Of a DNA stretch of 64,000 nt, positions 25,830-34,104 are shown piece after piece (positions within the stretch are counted from its first letter, which is position 1; every line of letters begins with the position of its first letter). Origin of the DNA: Micropruina sp. (GTDB lineage: Bacteria > Actinomycetota > Actinomycetes > Propionibacteriales > Propionibacteriaceae); NCBI GenBank assembly GCA_016711205.1, contig JADJTM010000002.1, forward strand, positions 434,001 through 498,000, given 5' to 3'. Position numbers and translations under genes: made by a program. The notes under the pieces are model-generated. The model worked only from the letters and a program-made list of their open reading frames with translations, was not told the origin of the DNA and ran no database searches.

Positions 25830-27578
25830 TCAGCGCACCTTGCTGGAGGGTGCCGTCTTCCGCGTGACGGATGGGTACCCGTCCAGGCTGCCGTCCACCT
25901 GCGCCGTGAGCGTGCTGCCCTGGTCGGCGGCGGTGACGGTGTAGCTGCCCTCGGCGGCGCCCTCGATCGGCACCCCGCCCCGGTACCAGCGGTAGATGAA
26001 GGTGACCCCGGCCGGCTTCCAGGTGCCGGTGTTGACGGTGATCACCTGGCCGACGGTGGGCGTGGTGTCCGACAGCGTGGGTGCCGCGGAGGTGAGCCCC
26101 ACCTGCACCTTCGCGGTCGCCGCCGACAGCAGGCTCACCGCCCGGTAGCCGGTCAACGCGCCGCGCACCCGCACGCTGATCGCCTTGCCCAGATCGGACG
26201 ACGTCAGCGTGTAGGTGGCCTTGGTCGCCCCCTTGATCGCCTTGCCGGCCCGGAACCAGGTGTAGGTGAAGGCCGGCGCGGGCGTCCAGGCGCCCGGCAC
26301 CGCGGTCAGCACACCGCCGACCCGCAGGATGCCGTCGATGCCGGGTGGCGTGGTGGTCTCGAAGCTCAGCGGTTTCACCTCGACGGCCCTGGTGTAGGTG
26401 TAGGCCGTGGTGAAGCCCGCCTTCGACACCCGCACACGCAGCCGGACGTCCTTGCCGACGTCCGCAGCGACCAGGGTGTAGGTGGGTGCGGTGGCGCCGG
26501 AGATGTTCGTGCCGTTGCGCTGCCACCGGTAGGCGTAGGCGGTGCCGTCGGGGAAGCCCGCGCCGGGAGCTCCGGTCAGGGTGGACCCGAAGACGTACGT
26601 TCCGGTCACCACCGGACGGGGCTTGGCGAAGACACCCTTGACCGTGTCGGTGGTCCCGTCGGAGGTCTTGGTGATCGTGGTGGTGCCCAGGGTGGCGCTC
26701 ACCCGCACTTTGATCGCATGCCCGAGGTCGGCGGCCGCCACCAGGTACTCGGTGCCGGTGGCGCCGCCGATCGCCCGGCCGTCCCGCAGCCACTGGTAGC
26801 CGAGCGTCGCACCGTTGGGCATCCAGGTGCCGGCCACGGCCTTCAGGGTGAGCCCGACGCGGGCGCTGCCGGCGATGGCGGGCACCACCGAGGGGTATGG
26901 GCTGAACGGGCCCACGCTCACCTTCGGCCACGTCCTGACCGCGGAGCGTCCGATCGTTTTCACGCAACTGCCGAAGTTCTTGGTGCCGCACGGCCCGAGC
27001 TTCGGCACCGTGAGCACCTTGCCCGTCCACCAGGACGTCTGTGCCATGGCGCCGTCCCACGACAGCGAGACGTGCACGTGGTCCTTGTGGTTGGCGGTCC
27101 ACGAGCCGCGGTTCGCCATCTTTCGCCAGCCGAGCTCCTGGTAGTAGATCGACCAGATCTTCTGGTTCCAGATGATGTACATGACGCCCAGCCGGTAGGC
27201 GACCTCGCCGTTGTTGGCCGTCATCCACTTCACCATGTCGGCGACCTTGGCGCGGTCCTTGGCCTTGCGCGAGTCCATGTGCCAGTCGAGCGCGCGGCCC
27301 TCTTTGTGCTCTGAGGTCCCGCCACTGGTGCAGAACCGCGAGATGCCCCAGGACGAGCCGCCCCAGTTCTTGATCAGCGCCTTGAGCAGGGCCTTCGTGC
27401 CCGGCTTGGCCGCCGGCGTGCAGGTGTGCTGGGCGATGTAGCCGAGGTGGGCGTCGACGCCGGGAGTCTGCAGCGTCCTGGGCGGTGTCGGGTTGGTGGC
27501 GCGGGCCTGGGCGACGGGAGCGAGCAGCACCAGCAGGGCCGCCAGGGCGGCGATGAACGGTCGGAGCAGGTTGCGCAT
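25830..27578 (-). CDS. Secreted LAS/M15-like peptidase-fold protein with four Ig-like repeats
   Basis: A 582-residue exported protein. The signal peptide is MRNLLRPFIAALAALLVLLA with an A-x-A site after QARA. The N-terminal domain (about residues 35-190) has HKEGRALDWHM and, near its end, HKDHVHVSLSWDG. These give the His/Asp and HxH metal ligands of LAS (VanY/M15-like) peptidoglycan hydrolases. The remainder is four beta-rich repeats of about 90-100 residues, each with the pattern G-W-P-x-Y-W-x-G-x-I-GAT-x-Y-LVAADLG, probably Ig-like wall- or sugar-binding modules. ATG 27578 is chosen because the signal peptide begins there. Likely a cell-wall-modifying or wall-associated protein; the activity is untested. 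Confidence 0.75.
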   Translation of the reverse strand: MRNLLRPFIAALAALLVLLAPVAQARATNPTPPRTLQTPGVDAHLGYIAQHTCTPAAKPGTKALLKALIKNWGGSSWGISRFCTSGGTSEHKEGRALDWHMDSRKAKDRAKVADMVKWMTANNGEVAYRLGVMYIIWNQKIWSIYYQELGWRKMANRGSWTANHKDHVHVSLSWDGAMAQTSWWTGKVLTVPKLGPCGTKNFGSCVKTIGRSAVRTWPKVSVGPFSPYPSVVPAIAGSARVGLTLKAVAGTWMPNGATLGYQWLRDGRAIGGATGTEYLVAAADLGHAIKVRVSATLGTTTITKTSDGTTDTVKGVFAKPRPVVTGTYVFGSTLTGAPGAGFPDGTAYAYRWQRNGTNISGATAPTYTLVAADVGKDVRLRVRVSKAGFTTAYTYTRAVEVKPLSFETTTPPGIDGILRVGGVLTAVPGAWTPAPAFTYTWFRAGKAIKGATKATYTLTSSDLGKAISVRVRGALTGYRAVSLLSAATAKVQVGLTSAAPTLSDTTPTVGQVITVNTGTWKPAGVTFIYRWYRGGVPIEGAAEGSYTVTAADQGSTLTAQVDGSLDGYPSVTRKTAPSSKVR

Positions 27579-27737
27579 GGGGGCCTCGCAGGCGGGTCGC
27601 GGCATCAGGTCGGTGCCAGCAGGGTAAGTCGGCTTGGGCGGGATTGCACGCGGTCTCGGAAGGTAGTGGTGGTGGCGGGCCCCGTCCGTCACACATGCCG
27701 ACACGACCATTGAGCAGTACCTGCGGCTGGCTTGAAC

Positions 27738-27943
27738 GGTATTGGGGACGGTTCCTTTACCTGTCGCGGACGCGCGGTGACGGAGCGTCCGACCGGTATT
27801 GGGGACGGTTCCTTTACCTGTCGCAGACGCGCGGTGACGGAGCGTCCGACCTGCGCGTGCTGGGCCACCCCGCGGCGGGAGACGAACCCCCACCGACACC
27901 CTTTCGCCTACCCAGCGCGGCGAACGGGAAAGGAACCGTCCCC
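27738..27943. repeat. 57-bp tandem duplication carrying the GGGGACGGTTCCT core, plus an inverted copy
   Basis: Two 57-bp units (27738-27794 and 27795-27851) differ at one visible position; their cores are at 27744-27756 and 27801-27813. A third copy lies in reverse orientation at 27931-27943. All lie in the 514-bp gap between the secreted protein and rpsF, which has no other recognisable content except presumably the rpsF promoter toward 28090. Confidence 0.85.
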
Positions 27944-28092
27944 ATTCGCCGTCGCACGGCAGGACGCGATTGGCACCCACGGACGTCCGGACGCTAAAGT
28001 TGCTCCTCGGTGCCTCCTGGCACCGTGCACACGCCCTCCTGCCATGGGAAATGCTCATGGCCGCTCGAGACCAGAGGAGGTGGAGTTCGCGT

Positions 28093-28383
28093 ATGCGTCA
28101 ATACGAAGTCATGGTCATCATCGATCCCGACGTGGACGACCGTCAGGTGAACGGCGTTCTTGAAAAGCCGCTCGCAGTTCTGACCAAGGCCGGTGGCACC
28201 GTCGACAACCTGGACATCTGGGGCCGTCGTCGGCTCGCCTACGACATTCGCAAGAAGTCCGAAGGCATCTACGCCGTCATCAACATCACCGCAGAGCCTG
28301 CCGATGTGAAAGAACTGGATCGCCAGTTCACGCTCAACGAGCAGATCATGCGCACCAAGGTCATCCGCCCCGACACCCGCTAG
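28093..28383 (+). CDS. rpsF: 30S ribosomal protein S6
   Basis: A 96-residue ribosomal protein that binds S18 on the small-subunit platform. The N-terminus MRQYEVMVIIDPDVDD and the later GRRRLAYDIRKKSEGIYAVI are diagnostic. An AGGAGGTGG ribosome-binding site lies about 20 bp upstream of ATG 28093. First gene of the conserved rpsF-ssb-rpsR-rplI operon. In many actinobacteria it directly follows the PBP/GT87 genes seen at the window's left end; here 24 kb intervenes. Confidence 0.97.
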   Translation: MRQYEVMVIIDPDVDDRQVNGVLEKPLAVLTKAGGTVDNLDIWGRRRLAYDIRKKSEGIYAVINITAEPADVKELDRQFTLNEQIMRTKVIRPDTR

Positions 28384-28447
28384 AGAATCTGTCGGCGCCG
28401 ACTGACAGACTCCGGGTCTCTCATCACATCGATCGAAAGACACACTC

Positions 28448-29011
28448 ATGGCAGGCGAAACCAACATCACGCTCGTCGGCAACCTGACCGCCGATCCCGA
28501 GCTGCGCTTCACCCCGTCCGGTGCGGCCGTGGCCAACTTCACCGTTGCCTCCACGCCGCGCACGTTCGACCGTCAGACCAGCGAATGGAAAGACGGCGAC
28601 GCCATGTTCCTCAACTGCTCCGTGTGGCGGCAGGCGGCCGAGAACGTCGCCGAGTCGCTCACCAAGGGCATGCGGGTCGTCGTATCGGGGCGGCTCAAGT
28701 CGCGCTCGTACGAGACCCGCGAGGGCGAGCGCCGCACCGTGTTCGAGGTCGAGGTTGAAGAGGTTGGCCCGGCGCTCAAGTACGCCACGGCGAAGGTCAC
28801 CCGCAACACCGGCGGCGGCAACTATTCGGGCGGCGGTAGCTCCGGCGGCTATTCCGGCGGGGGCAACGCCGGCGGCGGCAATGCCGGGGGCAACTCGGGC
28901 GGTAACGCCGGCGGCAACGACGCGTGGTCGTCCGGTGGCGGGGGTAACAGCAACCGCTCGTCCGGCAACGACCCCTGGGCCCAGGCCCAGAGCGAAGAAC
29001 CGCCGTTCTGA
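28448..29011 (+). CDS. ssb: Single-stranded DNA-binding protein
   Basis: A 187-residue SSB with an N-terminal OB fold (NITLVGNLTADPELRFTPSG at residue 5), a glycine-rich disordered linker (about residues 115-165, GGG/GGN repeats) and the acidic C-terminal tip EEPPF that recruits repair and replication partners. Lies 64 bp after rpsF and before rpsR in the usual order. Confidence 0.97.
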   Translation: MAGETNITLVGNLTADPELRFTPSGAAVANFTVASTPRTFDRQTSEWKDGDAMFLNCSVWRQAAENVAESLTKGMRVVVSGRLKSRSYETREGERRTVFEVEVEEVGPALKYATAKVTRNTGGGNYSGGGSSGGYSGGGNAGGGNAGGNSGGNAGGNDAWSSGGGGNSNRSSGNDPWAQAQSEEPPF

Positions 29012-29094
29012 TCACCCGCGGGCGGTGATCGTCCGCATGCACAACAGTCACGTCATTCCGGCTTCGGCCGGGCTCACTGAAAGGGAGCACCACA

Positions 29095-29334
29095 ATGGCC
29101 CCACAGCAGCGCAAGCCTGTGAACAAGAAGAAGATCGCGCCGGCCAAGTCCGTGCGCATCGGCCACATCGACTACAAAGACACCGCGACCCTGCGCAAGT
29201 TCATCAGCGAGCGGGGCAAGATCCGCGCTCGCCGGGTCACGGGTCTGTCCGTCCAAGAGCAGCGCAAGGTTGCGATCGCCGTCAAGAACGCGCGTGAGCT
29301 GGCCCTGCTGCCGTACGCCTCGACCGCTCGCTGA
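29095..29334 (+). CDS. rpsR: 30S ribosomal protein S18, cysteine-free form
   Basis: A 79-residue S18 with the family core IDYKDTATLRKFISERGKI and the RARRVTGLSVQ...LALLPYAST ending. It has no cysteine at all: the zinc-ribbon CxxC of the C+ type is replaced by AKSVRIGHIDY. It therefore resembles the zinc-independent C- paralogue known in mycobacteria, although it sits in the housekeeping operon. An AAAGGGAGCACC ribosome-binding region precedes ATG 29095. Confidence 0.96.
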   Translation: MAPQQRKPVNKKKIAPAKSVRIGHIDYKDTATLRKFISERGKIRARRVTGLSVQEQRKVAIAVKNARELALLPYASTAR

Positions 29335-29351
29335 GAAGGGACGACGAACGC

Positions 29352-29798
29352 ATGAAGCTCATTCTGACCGCCTCTGTCGACCACCTCGGCATTCCGGGCG
29401 AGATCGTCGAGGTCAAGGACGGCTACGGCCGTAACTACCTGCTGCCCCGCGGTTTCGCCATCAAGTGGACCAAGGGCGCCGAGAAGCAGATCGACGGCAT
29501 CAAGCGGGCGCGTGATGCTCGTGAGATCCGCAACGTCGAGCATGCCCGTGAGATCCGCACCCAGCTCGAAGAGCTCAAGGTGTCGCTGCCGGCCAATGCC
29601 GGTGACTCGGGCAAGCTGTTCGGCGCCGTCACCGCATCCGACATCGTGCTCGCGGTGAAGAAGGCCGGCGGCCCGGCCGTCGACAAGCGCGCCGTCGAGA
29701 TCGGCAAGCCGATCAAGAACGTCGGCACCCACACCGTCGGGCTCAAGCTCACCAGCGGTGTCGTCGCCCACATCAACGTGGACGTCGTCGCCGCCTGA
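29352..29798 (+). CDS. rplI: 50S ribosomal protein L9
   Basis: A 148-residue two-domain ribosomal protein: N-terminal rRNA-binding domain with GYGRNYLLPRGFA (about residue 24), a long connecting helix rich in REIR, and a C-terminal domain with GKLFGAVTASDI. It follows rpsR by 17 bp with an AGAAGGGACGACGA leader and is the last gene of the operon, ending before a strong terminator at 29820. Confidence 0.97.
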   Translation: MKLILTASVDHLGIPGEIVEVKDGYGRNYLLPRGFAIKWTKGAEKQIDGIKRARDAREIRNVEHAREIRTQLEELKVSLPANAGDSGKLFGAVTASDIVLAVKKAGGPAVDKRAVEIGKPIKNVGTHTVGLKLTSGVVAHINVDVVAA

Positions 29799-29819
29799 GC
29801 GCCACCGGCTGACAACCAG

Positions 29820-29850
29820 GGGGCGGGGTCGTGAGACCCCGCCCCTTTGT
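29820..29850 (+). terminator. Rho-independent terminator of the rpsF operon
   Basis: GGGGCGGGGTC pairs perfectly with GACCCCGCCCC around a GTGA tetraloop (11-bp stem), followed by TTTGT. It lies 22 bp after the rplI stop. Confidence 0.9.
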
Positions 29851-29877
29851 CATGCCCAATCGTGGGATGGCTCAGGA

Positions 29878-29923
29878 AGTGTGGAGGATTGGGCTTCGAC
29901 ATCGAAGCCCGATCCTCCACACT
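29878..29923. repeat. 22-bp-stem hairpin sharing its apex with the element at 10040
   Basis: Arms 29878-29899 and 29902-29923 pair around CA with a single T-G mismatch. The apex GGGCTTCGACATCGAAGCCC is identical to that at 10040-10083, while the outer stem (AGTGTGGAGGAT with ATCCTCCACACT) differs and still pairs. As it follows a separate strong terminator, transcription termination is not its only plausible role. Confidence 0.8.
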
Positions 29924-29961
29924 CTTCGGGGGGACGGCTTCTCCTTCCTGCTCAGTGAGCT

Positions 29962-30105
29962 GACCGGGATTGGGGACGGTTCCTACTTCCCGTTCAGTGG
30001 TCGGCGCAGGGTGAGCAGGATTGGGGGACGGTTCCTACTTCCTGCTCAGTTCGGCGCCGTTAGTGGGTTGAGCAGGAATGGGGGACGGTTCCTACTTCCT
30101 CCTCA
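29962..30105. repeat. Three copies of the GGGGACGGTTCCT hairpin repeat
   Basis: Cores lie at 29972-29984, 30024-30036 and 30081-30093, spaced 52 and 57 bp. Each is framed by complementary arms: CTGACCGGGA/TCCCGTTCAG with one mismatch, GAGCAGGA/TCCTGCTC perfect, and GAGCAGGAA/TTCCTCCTC with one mismatch. The stems differ between copies while the core is constant. Confidence 0.87.
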
Positions 30106-30443
30106 CCGGCCGCAGTCGCCGCTCGCAGGCAGTTCACTCGCTGGATCGACGAGACCCGGCAACATGGTGTGAGTCCGACCCCCGTCTGCGGTGCTCAGAT
30201 CCACACCGTGCGTGCGACGGTGGATGGCAGGGCACGCCAACGGCTGATCGGATCAGAACGCATGCGGACTCAAAGGCGGATCTGCCTCCTCTTGGGCGCC
30301 GGCGCCGGCGCCGGGATCAGCACACGCACCCCGGATCGGCTGGTGCAGCAGGCTCCCGCGGCCCGGGCGTGGCAGGGTGGCTCGGGGACCTCGCTGCCAA
30401 CGTCGCCGCGTTCCCGTCGACCGCTCGACCCGATAGGACCGCC
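30106..30443. other. Intergenic stretch before the MFS gene; no gene seen
   Basis: This 338-bp stretch extends the MFS frame upstream, but that extension would translate the hairpin repeats and lacks family similarity, so it is taken as non-coding. It presumably holds the MFS promoter. No RNA gene, terminator or further repeat could be recognised. Confidence 0.5.
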
Positions 30444-31697
30444 ATGACGCAGCACGTGCCGTACCCGGTGCTGCTGCGCACCATGGGCCGCTCGTTCACC
30501 GCGCTCAGCATCATCGGACGTCTCCCCGGCAGCATTCTGCCGCTGGCACTGCTGCTCTTCGCGCAGTCGCAGCTCGGATCGTTCGCTCTGGCCGGGCTCG
30601 CAACGGCCTTCCTCAGCCTCGGTGGCGCTGCCGGCGCGGTCCTCGTCGGCCACCTGGCCGATACCCACGGCCATCGTGTGATCGGGGTCGGGGCGACCCT
30701 CGTGCAGACGCTGGCGATGGTGGGCTTCCTGTTCACCTGCCGTCCGGACGCGCCGCTGGCCGCTCCGCTCGCCTGCGCGGCCGTGATCGGCTTCGCCAAC
30801 CCGCAGGTGGGTGGCATGGCGCGCGCCCGTTGGTCGCAGGCCGCCACCCAGCGCGCGGATCGCGCCCCCTACACCTCGGCCGCCATGGCCTGGGAGGGTG
30901 CGGTCGACGAGGTGTCGTTCGTGATCGGCCCGGTGATCGCGACCACGCTGGCGGCCCTTGCGCCGGCGGCTCCGGTGATCGTCGCCATCGTGCTCGCCTG
31001 GATCGGGCAGGTCGGCTTCGCCCTGCACCGCAGCGCGCTGCCCCCCGTACATCACGGACGGCTGCGGCACGAGCACTCACCCGAACACATCGACTGGACG
31101 ATGCTGGTGCTGCTCGGGGTGGTCGCCGGTGCGGTGGGCCTGTTGTTCGGCGGCACCCAGACCAGCCTGGCCGCCTTCTTCACACTGCGCGATGAACAGG
31201 CGGTGACCGGCCTGGTCTACGGCACGATGGCGGTCGGTAGCGCCTCGATGGGCCTGCTCACCAACCGGCTGCCGCGGCGCTTCTCGCTCAGTTGGCGCAT
31301 CGTGGTGTTCGGGCTGGGTTGCGCGCTCGTCTCACCGCTGCTGGTGTTCGCCTGGGACGCGCCGAGCATGGCCTTGGCCTGCCTGCTGGTCGGCGTGATG
31401 GTGGGTCCGATTCTGGTCACGGCGTACGCGTTGGCCGAGCGCATCTCGCCGCCGGAGCGGCTGTCGACGCTGATGGCGGTGCTGTCCACGATCGGCGTGG
31501 TGGGGGTCGCCGCGGGGACTGCGCTGGCGGGGCAGCTGGTGGACGCGTTCACGCCGCAGACCGCGGCCTGGATCGCCACCGCCGGCGGCCTGCTCGCAGC
31601 CCTGGCCGGCCTGGTCGTGGCCCGGCGACTCACCGCGGCGTACCGATCGAGGCCGCGCGGGGGGTCGCACCCGCAGCGGCGTCCGGACGTCGCATAG
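30444..31697 (+). CDS. MFS transporter
   Basis: A 417-residue permease with 12 predicted TM helices in two six-helix halves. The loop between TM2 and TM3, LVGHLADTHGHRVIG, is the MFS motif A (GxLaDrxGrr) in slightly altered form. The basic cytosolic C-terminus reads RRLTAAYRSRPRGG. ATG 30444 is chosen because MTQHVPYPVLLRTMGRSFT matches the usual amphipathic N-terminus. Its relatives are putative drug or sugar exporters; nothing in the context identifies the substrate. The next gene follows in 10 bp, so both may be cotranscribed. Confidence 0.87.
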   Translation: MTQHVPYPVLLRTMGRSFTALSIIGRLPGSILPLALLLFAQSQLGSFALAGLATAFLSLGGAAGAVLVGHLADTHGHRVIGVGATLVQTLAMVGFLFTCRPDAPLAAPLACAAVIGFANPQVGGMARARWSQAATQRADRAPYTSAAMAWEGAVDEVSFVIGPVIATTLAALAPAAPVIVAIVLAWIGQVGFALHRSALPPVHHGRLRHEHSPEHIDWTMLVLLGVVAGAVGLLFGGTQTSLAAFFTLRDEQAVTGLVYGTMAVGSASMGLLTNRLPRRFSLSWRIVVFGLGCALVSPLLVFAWDAPSMALACLLVGVMVGPILVTAYALAERISPPERLSTLMAVLSTIGVVGVAAGTALAGQLVDAFTPQTAAWIATAGGLLAALAGLVVARRLTAAYRSRPRGGSHPQRRPDVA

Positions 31698-31706
31698 GGT
31701 GAACCG

Positions 31707-32483
31707 GTGAGTGATCCGGGGGTGCGTCGACGCGGTTTCAACTGGGGCCGGATCGCGCTCGTGGTCGGCGCCGTTGCGGCCCTGATCGCCGTGGTCTTCG
31801 GGGTGCGTGCGCTCTCCGCCCCGGTCGAGAAGGCCGGTGCTCCCACGATTCCGGTGCCGTCGCCGAGCGGAACGCGGTTCACCAGTCCCTCACCTTCACC
31901 GAGCCCGACCGGTACCGAGAGCGGTACCGCGACCGCCAGCCCCACCCCGTCCAGCAAGCCGGCGAGCAGCATCAAGGCGACCGGTGACTTCGACTGGTCG
32001 ACGGCGAGCGTGGCGGCGTCCGGATCGTCCGGCACCCTGTACCGCTACGTGGTGGGCGTCGAGAGTTCGGCCAATCTCCAGGCGAACAGCGTGGCCGGCA
32101 CCATCGCCGGCGTGCTCAACGATCCCCGCAGCTGGACCGGCGACGGCGAGGCGCGGTTCGCGCTGGTCGGCGAATCGAAGGCCGAGGTGCGCATTCAGCT
32201 GGCCAGCACGAAGACCGCCGCGGCAGTGTGCGGCTCGGACGCCGCCGCGTCCTACGCCTGCGCCAAGGGCAAGACCGCGGTGATCAACGCGGCGCAGTGG
32301 AAGACGCCCCCGGCGTCGTTCGCGGGCAATCTCGCCGCCTATCGCACCTTCTTGATCAACCATGCGGTCGGCCTGCTGCTCGGCAAGTCCGAAGCCGACT
32401 GCGGTGGCAAGGGCAGCAAGGCGCCGGTGATGATGCCGCAGGGGGCCGGGCTGAACGGCTGCAAGGCCAACCCCTGGCCGTGA
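31707..32483 (+). CDS. DUF3152-type secreted/anchored protein with a degenerate zinc site
   Basis: A 258-residue protein: cytosolic N-terminus, one TM helix (about residues 15-35), a proline/serine/threonine-rich spacer, then an extracytoplasmic domain. The latter has the DUF3152 hallmarks: DPRSWTGDGEARFALVG, paired cysteines, TAVINAAQW, and a terminal cysteine pair. In most members a zinc-protease-like HExGHxxGH helix follows NH; here it reads INHAVGLLLGKSEADC, lacking the glutamate and the second and third histidines. It may therefore be a structural or binding paralogue. GTG 31707 lies 10 bp after the MFS stop. Confidence 0.7.
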   Translation: MSDPGVRRRGFNWGRIALVVGAVAALIAVVFGVRALSAPVEKAGAPTIPVPSPSGTRFTSPSPSPSPTGTESGTATASPTPSSKPASSIKATGDFDWSTASVAASGSSGTLYRYVVGVESSANLQANSVAGTIAGVLNDPRSWTGDGEARFALVGESKAEVRIQLASTKTAAAVCGSDAAASYACAKGKTAVINAAQWKTPPASFAGNLAAYRTFLINHAVGLLLGKSEADCGGKGSKAPVMMPQGAGLNGCKANPWP

Positions 32484-32492
32484 CGGTGCGCG

Positions 32493-32918
32493 TCAGTCCT
32501 CCGCGGGATCCGTTTCTGCGTCGTGCTGCGTCGGGTGGACGGTGCCGGGCTCGTGGTCGGAGGGTCCGTACAGGGCGTAGAGCTTCAGCGGCTCGTCGCC
32601 GGTGTTGGTGACGTTGTGCCAGGTGCCGGCCGGCACCAAAATCACAAAGTCGTCCTCGACCTTCTTGCGAAAGCTGAGATCGCTCTTCTTCGGGCCCATC
32701 TCAACCAGGCCCTCGCCCTTCTCGATGCGCAGGAACTGGTCGTTCTTCGGGTGCACCTCGAGGCCCACGTCGCCGCCCACCGGAATGGACATCACGGTCA
32801 GCTGCAGGTGGCTGCCGGTCCACAGCGTGGTGCGGAAGTTGTTGTTGTCGAGGGTCTTCTTCTCGATGTCGAGGACGTAGGGCTCTTTGCCGTGGTCCGT
32901 GTTCTTTCTGACGGTCAT
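32493..32918 (-). CDS. Cupin-domain protein
   Basis: A 141-residue single beta-barrel cupin. Motif 1 appears as GGDVGLEVHPKNDQFLRIEKGEG (in parts GLEVHPKNDQ and IEKGEG), with His and Gln at metal-ligand positions. Motif 2 is VPAGTWHNVTNTGDEPLKLYALYGP. Relatives include mannose-6-phosphate-isomerase-like cupins of unknown function found widely in bacteria. Convergent with the DUF3152 gene, 9 bp between stops. Own promoter in the 125-bp gap to the patatin gene. Confidence 0.9.
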   Translation of the reverse strand: MTVRKNTDHGKEPYVLDIEKKTLDNNNFRTTLWTGSHLQLTVMSIPVGGDVGLEVHPKNDQFLRIEKGEGLVEMGPKKSDLSFRKKVEDDFVILVPAGTWHNVTNTGDEPLKLYALYGPSDHEPGTVHPTQHDAETDPAED

Positions 32919-33043
32919 AATCTGCTCCCTTCGGGGCCTCCATGCTTACCGCATGCGGACCGTGCGGTCGATGGGATCGCGCCAGATCGGCTCCTGATAG
33001 GGCGTGGGGGCCTGCGGACGGGGCCCGTCTCGTCCCCCGCTGG

Positions 33044-34000
33044 TCACAGCCCGACGCGGTCGAACTCTGCCGTGGCGAGGCTGCGTCCGAGGTCCATCAG
33101 CTCATCGGCGCGCTGAAAGTCGAGCACGCCGGCGCAGTCGGTCGGCACCCAGACCAGCACGTCCGGTGGGTTGGTGGCGGTGCGGGCGACCTCGATCCGG
33201 CCCTGCATCACGTCGAGCGTGCGCCCCAGCAGGTCGGCGATGTTGACGTCGGACGGCAGGTCCTCGAAGTCCTTCTCGGGCTCGGCCGGACGGGCCTCGA
33301 CCACTCGCGCGATCTGCTTGCCGGCCCATGAATCGCGCAGTGACTCGCCGAGCCGCTCGGTCCACGAGGGCTGCGCGGCATCGGCGGCCACCTCGGCGTT
33401 GTCGGCGCGCGCGGCGTCCGACGATTCGTCCGAGGGCGACAGCTGATTCAGGCCCGGCGGCTTACCGAACAGCGACACACCGATGATCAGCTCGCCCGGC
33501 ATGTCGATGGCGGCGGCCACCGGCAACGGGTTCAGCACGCCCCCGTCCACCAGCAGCCGCGGCCCGATGCGCACCGGGGTGAACACCACCGGAATCGCGA
33601 TGGACGCCCGGATCGCCGCGACCAGCGGGCCGCTGCGAAACCACACCTCGCGCTGCTGGTCGATGTCGGTCGCCACCGCCGTGTAGGGGATCGGCAGGTC
33701 TTCGATGCGGACGTCGCCGATGAACCGATGCAGCTCCTTCATCACGCGCTGCAGCCGCACCAGCCCGGCCGCGCCCAGGGTCAGGTCGGTGAGCCGCATC
33801 ACGTCCGCTCTGGTGAGCGTGCGGCACCAGGCGACGAAGTCGTCCATGGCGCCGGCGGCCAGCACGCCGCCGACCAGGGCGCCCATGGACGAGCCGGCCA
33901 CCCCGACCACCTCGTGGCCCCGGGACTGCAGCTCGTCCACCACCCCGACGTGCGCGAAACCACGGGCGCCACCCGAACCCAACACCAGGTTGACCTTCAT
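33044..34000 (-). CDS. Patatin-like phospholipase (RssA/NTE-type)
   Basis: A 318-residue lipid acyl hydrolase. LVLGSGGARGFAHVGVVDEL forms the oxyanion hole, GSSMGALVGG (residue about 37) carries the catalytic serine in GxSxG, and LLVDGGVLNPLP (about residue 170) carries the catalytic aspartate in DGG. This Ser-Asp dyad is complete. A charged C-terminal extension of about 110 residues follows. ATG 34000 is chosen because the conserved beta-strand begins at residue 2. Probably cytosolic or membrane-peripheral; the lipid substrate is unknown. Confidence 0.9.
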   Translation of the reverse strand: MKVNLVLGSGGARGFAHVGVVDELQSRGHEVVGVAGSSMGALVGGVLAAGAMDDFVAWCRTLTRADVMRLTDLTLGAAGLVRLQRVMKELHRFIGDVRIEDLPIPYTAVATDIDQQREVWFRSGPLVAAIRASIAIPVVFTPVRIGPRLLVDGGVLNPLPVAAAIDMPGELIIGVSLFGKPPGLNQLSPSDESSDAARADNAEVAADAAQPSWTERLGESLRDSWAGKQIARVVEARPAEPEKDFEDLPSDVNIADLLGRTLDVMQGRIEVARTATNPPDVLVWVPTDCAGVLDFQRADELMDLGRSLATAEFDRVGL

Positions 34001-34104
34001 GCGGCCAGTCAACCATTCCGGTGCGTGCCCCAAGCCGCAGGGGACGGGATCGCCGACACCCGGTGATCGGTAGGCTCGTCGATGTCCGATCTCGATGATG
34101 AGGG

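Noticed and set aside
30078..30443. Long N-terminal extension of the MFS frame
   Set aside because: The extension would translate hairpin repeats and lacks transporter features; the TM topology is complete from ATG 30444.
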